A stretch of 10,108 nt of DNA from Actinomycetes bacterium (GTDB lineage Bacteria; Actinomycetota; Coriobacteriia; Coriobacteriales; Eggerthellaceae), in NCBI GenBank assembly GCA_023403475.1, contig JAEYEL010000010.1:1-10108 (forward strand), in the 5' to 3' direction. The notes under the pieces were generated by a model. That model was not told the origin of the DNA and searched no databases. It was given only the letters and a program-made list of their open reading frames with translations. This document shows positions 6,942-10,108 of this stretch, in pieces. The position numbers and the translations under genes were made by a program. Numbering within the stretch: the first letter of the stretch is position 1; the number at the start of each line of letters is the position of its first letter.

Positions 6942-6952
6942 GCCAAGTTGGC
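6942..6952. promoter_or_regulatory. Candidate operator, copy 2: GCCAAGTTGGC
   Basis: The 11-mer is identical to 4724-4734. Here the symmetry extends one base on each side (CGCCAAGTTGGCG, 6941-6953). It lies 167 bp upstream of the MFS start codon. Sharing this site would put transporter and enzyme under the same regulator. Confidence 0.6.
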
Positions 6953-6953
6953 G

Positions 6954-6988
6954 ATGCCCGGTTCTTCCCGTCACAAAGAAGCGGGCAT
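6954..6988 (+). promoter_or_regulatory. Imperfect 13-bp inverted repeat in the MFS upstream region
   Basis: ATGCCCGGTTCTT (6954-6966) is complementary to AAGAAGCGGGCAT (6976-6988) except for one pair, with a 9-nt loop. It follows the candidate operator by one base. There is no T-run after it, so it is not a normal terminator. It could be a second protein site or a leader hairpin, if transcription starts upstream of it. Confidence 0.5.
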
Positions 6989-7118
6989 GCCACGCCTTGT
7001 CAACCCCAGCCGAATCTCCAATCGCATGCCGTCAGCCGCTTGTCGGCGACATGCGTTTCGCGACTCGAATGGGCGCGCATGCAACAAAGTAGACAATCTG
7101 ATTGCAAGGGGGTTTTTT

Positions 7119-8342
7119 ATGAGCGACTCGAAAAGCGCCGATTTCTCCATGGGGCGTAGGTGGACTATCTTCGCATCGGTGTTCCTTATAGGAATTTTGG
7201 CAGCATTCTGCCAATTCAAGGCACCGCCGCTGTTCGCAACCGAATTCACACCCGAACTTGGTTTCACCAGTGCCACCATCGGATGGGTTATGTCGATGTT
7301 CTCGCTTATCGGCGTTGTTCTTGCATTCCCCGCAGGCGGAATCTTGGCAAAGCTGGGCGCGAAGAAGAGCTTGACCATTACCGCTATCAGCTTGCTTCTT
7401 GGGTCGGTGCTTGGGGCTTTGGCCACCAACGCACCCATGATGCTGGCCACGCGTTTCATTGAAGGCGTGGGCATGGGCCTCATATCGGTAGTCGGCCCTG
7501 CCGCCGTAGCGTCCATCATCCCGCAGCGCAAGCAAGGCCTGGCCATGGGCATTTGGAGCGTATGGTTCCCGGCGGGCGTGGTTTTGGCGTTCAACACCGT
7601 TCCCGCTGCCTATTCCTTGGCGGGATCGTGGCGCGGCGCGTGGTGGCTCTCGGCTATACTTGCCGCCGTCGCGCTGGTTTTCATGCTTGCCGTGTACGCC
7701 GATCCGCCGCAGGAAGAAGCCGTCGTCGCAAACGACAGCTCATCTTCTCCTACGGCTTCCGCTTCGCTTAAACCCGACATGTTCAGCATCTTCATGGTGG
7801 CAATCGCCTTCGGTTGCTGGAACATATTCAATGCGGGCGCGATCGGTGGATTCTACCCGGCGTTCCTTGCCGACGCTCATGGTCTTGACACGCAGCTCTC
7901 GTCCACCATTTCGAGCATCACCAACATTCTGGTTCTTTTCCTTGGACCGATTTCGGGCATCGTATCCGACAAGTTCAATATCCACAAGGGCTTTATCGTT
8001 GGGAGCCTGTTCGGCGCAGCCGTTCTGCTCACCTTCGGCTTCGGCAACAACATGGCGTTGGTATGGGTGTTCGTCATTGCCTTGAGCGTTTTCTCTGCCT
8101 GCTGCGCCACCGGTACGTTTTCCAGCGTTCCGCTGCTTGCGAAAGATCCCGCTAAGATTGGCTTGGGAATGGCAATCGTCGCTTTCTTCCAGAATGCCGG
8201 CGGAATGATAGGATCCGCAGCATTCGGCCCCCTTTCCGCTTCCATAGGCTGGAATGCCGCTTCGCTCGCATTCTGCGTTCCCGTGGCCATCGTGGGCGGC
8301 ATAGCTGCAGTTCTTATTCGCTCCGGAAAGAAGAAGGACTAG
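7119..8342 (+). CDS. Major facilitator superfamily transporter
   Basis: This 407-residue membrane protein has the 12-helix MFS pattern and a hydrophilic central loop at about 193-220 (PPQEEAVVANDSSSSPTASAS). The helix 2-3 loop carries motif A (GGILAKLGAKK, 73-83) and helix 4 carries the R-x(5)-G motif (R112 to G118, then G120). The second half has the matching GPISGIVSDKFNIHKG (276-291). It probably moves a small organic solute by proton or ion coupling, or exchanges substrate for product. The neighbourhood suggests an aromatic substrate of the molybdoenzyme. The start is set at 7119 because AAGGGGG lies 6 nt upstream. An in-frame ATG at 6948 is rejected: it would add 57 non-conserved residues and cross the palindromes. 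The 3' end overlaps queT, on the opposite strand, by 29 bp. Confidence 0.9.
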   Translation: MSDSKSADFSMGRRWTIFASVFLIGILAAFCQFKAPPLFATEFTPELGFTSATIGWVMSMFSLIGVVLAFPAGGILAKLGAKKSLTITAISLLLGSVLGALATNAPMMLATRFIEGVGMGLISVVGPAAVASIIPQRKQGLAMGIWSVWFPAGVVLAFNTVPAAYSLAGSWRGAWWLSAILAAVALVFMLAVYADPPQEEAVVANDSSSSPTASASLKPDMFSIFMVAIAFGCWNIFNAGAIGGFYPAFLADAHGLDTQLSSTISSITNILVLFLGPISGIVSDKFNIHKGFIVGSLFGAAVLLTFGFGNNMALVWVFVIALSVFSACCATGTFSSVPLLAKDPAKIGLGMAIVAFFQNAGGMIGSAAFGPLSASIGWNAASLAFCVPVAIVGGIAAVLIRSGKKKD

Positions 8343-8961
8343 CTTCCTTTATGCCGAACTGCTTCAGTGCGGAACAGAGCGGCAAACCGAGCACATACAT
8401 AACGAGCGCTTCTCCTATGCCGGTCGCCGCAACGCCGAACAAATACATGGGAAGGTAAGCGCCGTCAATCGAAATGTTGGTGCAAGGGATGGTGTAAAAA
8501 CCCATCCCTTGCAATATAAGGGGCAAATACGCCGGCACGATAAGCGCGTTCGCCAGAACCGGGCCAAGCAGCGCCATTTTAGGATGTCGGCGCATTTTCC
8601 AGCACCACGTTGCGCCCGCGAACGTGGCCAAGCTTCCGAACACCACATCGAGCATGCCGAGCGCCCCGGTGCCGTTAACCGCAAGAGCCATAAGGTTCGC
8701 CACGACGCAGCCCGCCGTCAACCCCGGAACGGCAGCAGGCGTGAACAGAGCCACGACGCACACCGCTTCCGAGATGCGGAACTGAACCGGGCCCCACGCC
8801 AAACCCTGTAGCAAGAGCAACGTGACGAGAGTCGCTGCAGCGTAAAACGCGGCGATCACCCCGGCTTGGGCAACGTACCTGCTCCGGGACAGCGTCTGTC
8901 CTTTTCGAGCAGACAGGCCGGAGGCGCGACGAGAGCGCGACGAGACATCTGATTGGAACAT
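8314..8961 (-). CDS. queT: QueT-type ECF transporter S component (queuosine precursor preQ1 uptake)
   Basis: This 215-residue integral membrane protein shows the QueT family pattern: WGPVQFRISEAVCVVALF (56-73), TPAAVPGLTAGCVVANL (74-90), VVFGSLATFAGA (106-117), GPVLANALIVPAYLPL (133-148) and GIGEALVMYVLGLP (181-194). About five or six hydrophobic helices are visible. S components bind the substrate, here probably preQ1 or a related 7-deazaguanine, and work with the shared ECF ATPase/T module, which is encoded elsewhere. The N-terminal 28 residues are polar, rich in Ser and Arg, and longer than usual for the family. The start is at 8961, with AAGGAG 6 nt upstream. A start at 8982 would add seven residues but has no ribosome binding site. 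It is convergent with the MFS gene and overlaps it by 29 bp. No functional link to the aromatic module is seen. Confidence 0.85.
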   Translation of the reverse strand: MFQSDVSSRSRRASGLSARKGQTLSRSRYVAQAGVIAAFYAAATLVTLLLLQGLAWGPVQFRISEAVCVVALFTPAAVPGLTAGCVVANLMALAVNGTGALGMLDVVFGSLATFAGATWCWKMRRHPKMALLGPVLANALIVPAYLPLILQGMGFYTIPCTNISIDGAYLPMYLFGVAATGIGEALVMYVLGLPLCSALKQFGIKEASPSSFRSE

Positions 8962-9092
8962 GGTCTTCTCCTTGTTCTCCATACAGCGAAAGCTGCAGGC
9001 CATGGGCAACTGGTAATGCGCGCAAGCAGGGCCCAACGATGCAAGCGCGCGGCATCTGAGGATCGTTTCCAAAGATGCCAACGGGCAGTATA
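8962..9092 (-). promoter_or_regulatory. queT promoter and structured leader
   Basis: On the minus strand TATACT (9087-9092) is a good -10 element; no clear -35 was found. The expected transcript would start near 9080, giving a leader of about 119 nt. It would begin with a hairpin of 7 bp (9073-9079 with 9051-9057) followed with no gap by a GCGCGC stem (9045-9050 with 9018-9023). The second loop contains UGGGC (9031-9035), which can pair with GCCCA (9003-9007) to give a pseudoknot. A preQ1-responsive element is conceivable because queT genes often have one, but no known class was recognised. Confidence 0.4.
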
Positions 9093-9202
9093 ACCAACCT
9101 CCGCAGCTTTTTCCACCTGAGCGTTGAAGTTAAACAAACTCGAAGAACCATACGAGCGATGCAGCCTCTACACGAGTGAGAAGTAATTCTGCGATTGGTG
9201 AA

Positions 9203-9226
9203 ATATGCGGGAGATCTCCACCATAT
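9203..9226. repeat. 24-bp near-perfect palindrome downstream of hicB
   Basis: The half-sites ATATGCGGGAGA and TCTCCACCATAT are complementary at 10 of 12 positions, centred on the perfect GGAGATCTCC (9210-9219). It begins 7 bp beyond the hicB stop. With no T-run on either side it is a weak terminator candidate and could equally be a protein-binding site. Confidence 0.6.
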
Positions 9227-9232
9227 CGGCTC

Positions 9233-9679
9233 CTACGCCAAAGCTGTTTTTTTCGGACGACCGGGACTACGCGTGCTGCGCGAATATTCCTCTACGCTTG
9301 AAACTGCAACCCATGTTCCCCCCGCCATTCGCTCAGCAACCAGCTTGCCTGCGGTTATGAGCTGAGACACCCGCCCTGGCGTCACGCCAAGCTGTCGGGC
9401 GGCATCGGCCGCCGTCATGATCGGCTCGCCAAGACAAACGGAGGAATCGTCAGCGCACACATAGACCACATCTCCACTATCCGACCGGATGCATGTCGCC
9501 TCGGGAATCTTCCTATCGTATTCGACAAGCGCAGCCAAATGAGTCTCTATTCCATTGGCCACACTTGTAACCGCTTCCAAAAACGTCTCGCCTTGGCCAA
9601 AGCAACCGGGCAGATCGGGAACCTCTGCCCAATACCCGTCCTCCGATTTGCGAATAATCGCACCGTAGACACGTCTCAT
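9233..9679 (-). CDS. hicB: HicB-family antitoxin with C-terminal DNA-binding domain
   Basis: This 148-residue protein has the HicB fold at residues 1-60: an Ile/Val-rich first strand, EDGYWAEVPDLPGCFGQGETFLEAVTSVANGIETHL (13-48), which is the partly degraded RNase H-like domain typical of HicB. Residues 88-135 (MTAADAARQLGVTPGRVSQLITAGKLVAERMAGGTWVAVSSVEEY) form a MerR/excisionase-like winged helix, followed by a basic tail (SPGRPKKTALA). It should bind and block the HicA toxin and repress its own operon through the C-terminal domain. Its start codon overlaps the hicA stop by 4 nt (ATGA), so the two are translationally coupled with the toxin first, the usual HicAB order. The C-terminal HTH of this length is longer than in minimal HicB proteins. 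Confidence 0.9.
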   Translation of the reverse strand: MRRVYGAIIRKSEDGYWAEVPDLPGCFGQGETFLEAVTSVANGIETHLAALVEYDRKIPEATCIRSDSGDVVYVCADDSSVCLGEPIMTAADAARQLGVTPGRVSQLITAGKLVAERMAGGTWVAVSSVEEYSRSTRSPGRPKKTALA

Positions 9680-9915
9680 AGGGCACCTTCTCCCTCGCGG
9701 TTCTCAGACGACTCTCCGGAACAGTCCCATCCCGCAATCTTCCCAATGCGTTTGTAGATATTTCTGTCGATCTCTTTCCTTCCCATATCTATCGTTATCA
9801 GAAAAGGGTTTCCTCGTTTGAAGAAGTTCACATGATCCCCCTTGCCTTTCCTATTCTGCCAGCCTTCTCTTTCCAGTCGGGAAGTCACCTTCCGAACGTC
9901 TCTCGATTCTTTCAT
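9676..9915 (-). CDS. hicA: HicA-family mRNA interferase toxin
   Basis: This 79-residue protein matches HicA: a helix VRKVTSRLEREGW (7-19), the strand with the catalytic histidine in KGKGDHVNFFKR (23-34, H28), the strand FLITIDM (38-44), and the helix KEIDRNIYKRIGKIAGW (47-63). HicA cleaves mRNA using a dsRNA-binding-like fold. Residues 64-79 are an acidic, polar tail (CSGESSENREGEGAL) beyond the usual end, encoded by the stretch leading up to hicB. The usual second-strand PxH motif is IDMG here. The start has GAGGAA 6 nt upstream. It is the first gene of the hicAB pair. Confidence 0.88.
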   Translation of the reverse strand: MKESRDVRKVTSRLEREGWQNRKGKGDHVNFFKRGNPFLITIDMGRKEIDRNIYKRIGKIAGWDCSGESSENREGEGAL

Positions 9916-9960
9916 TATTATTCCTCACAAGGCTTATTTTGTAAACTATTTAGTATTTAT
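9916..9960 (-). promoter_or_regulatory. Probable hicAB promoter region
   Basis: This is the most AT-rich stretch of the window, directly upstream of hicA. It holds a small inverted repeat ACTA-TT-TAGT (9945-9954), a possible site for autorepression by HicB. A definite -35/-10 pair was not resolved. Confidence 0.4.
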
Positions 9961-10108
9961 CGTTGCCCACCATCCATCGATATCTCAAACTAGCATCCAA
10001 CAAGGACGACATCATCGTGCCGTTGGCGGCAACAAAGAACAACGGCAAGGAGCGCGAATGCCGCCTACGCCGCCAAGGCAAGCCCTTTTCTTCCTAAATT
10101 CCTCGCGC
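9961..10108. other. Window-end region without a convincing gene
   Basis: A 7-bp hairpin is present (GCCGTTG at 10019-10025 with CAACGGC at 10040-10046). An ATG at 10058 on the plus strand has AAGGAG 5 nt upstream and stays open for 17 codons to the window end, so it may be the start of a gene cut by the boundary. Its sequence (MPPTPPRQALFFLNSS) resembles nothing known to me. No repeat or mobile element was seen. Confidence 0.3.

Larger units (their letters stand above)
6716..7118 (+). promoter_or_regulatory. 403-bp gene-free region upstream of the MFS gene
   Basis: No credible gene was seen here. The first 200 bp contain only a weak hairpin after the regulator stop (TCGGC 6723-6727 with GCCGA 6733-6737, no T-run). 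The second half holds the palindrome GCCAAGTTGGC (6942-6952), a strong inverted repeat directly after it (6954-6988), and a second smaller hairpin (CGCATG at 7023-7028 pairing with CATGCG at 7050-7055). The length and structure suggest that the MFS gene has its own regulated promoter rather than being read through from the regulator. Confidence 0.6.

Noticed and set aside
6948..7118. Upstream in-frame start for the MFS gene
   Set aside because: The extra 57 residues are polar and non-family, and they cross two inverted repeats. The ATG at 7119 has a strong ribosome binding site and begins the family-like sequence.
508..9171. Shared 10-mer CAGCCTCTAC at 508-517 and 9162-9171
   Set aside because: The match does not extend beyond 10 bases and neither copy is palindromic or placed at a promoter, so chance is the better explanation.
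9963..10097. A 44-codon plus-strand frame starting with TTG and ending at TAA
   Set aside because: There is no ribosome binding site and no similarity to a known protein; the translation is basic and unstructured. It could be a gene remnant but cannot be supported.

Overview
The window looks like chromosome of a gut or rumen actinobacterium of the Eggerthellaceae (Coriobacteriia; the Eggerthella, Gordonibacter, Adlercreutzia and Slackia group). This is inferred from three things: moderately high GC, a molybdenum oxidoreductase paired with a ferredoxin subunit, and a divergent regulator that fuses a 12-helix MFS-like membrane domain to a LuxR-type DNA-binding domain. That regulator type is a hallmark of this family. 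No rRNA, tRNA, CRISPR array or insertion sequence was seen.

Layout. (1) 1-430: a small zinc-ribbon protein with a collagen-like Pro/Gly tail (minus strand), followed by a terminator-like hairpin. (2) 546-4588, minus strand: a large molybdopterin subunit, then its iron-sulfur subunit 3 nt later, then a glyoxalase/VOC-fold protein 167 nt further on. The pair resembles pyrogallol-phloroglucinol transhydroxylase: the large subunit has no Fe-S cysteine motif and carries an Asp-Ser-Trp motif, while the small subunit has 12 cysteines and a C-terminal beta-sandwich. The same molybdoenzyme branch includes the gut catechol dehydroxylases. A 7-unit hexamer array that could form a G-quadruplex or a competing hairpin lies between the Fe-S gene and the VOC gene. 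(3) 4589-4933: a divergent regulatory region. (4) 4934-6715, plus strand: the membrane-bound LuxR-type regulator. (5) 7119-8342, plus strand: an MFS transporter with a 403-bp leader. (6) 8314-8961, minus strand: a QueT-type preQ1 transporter component whose 3' end overlaps the MFS gene. (7) 9233-9915, minus strand: a HicA/HicB toxin-antitoxin pair. (8) 9916-10108: no convincing gene.

Reading it together: the sensor-regulator, the soluble (no Tat signal) molybdoenzyme with its electron-transfer subunit, the VOC protein and the MFS permease fit one module that imports a polyhydroxylated aromatic compound and transforms it in the cytoplasm. The best evidence for coordinated control is an identical 11-bp palindrome, GCCAAGTTGGC, found once between the regulator and the enzyme (4724-4734) and once upstream of the MFS gene (6942-6952). 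The actual substrate cannot be read from the sequence. The queT and hicAB genes appear unrelated to the module.
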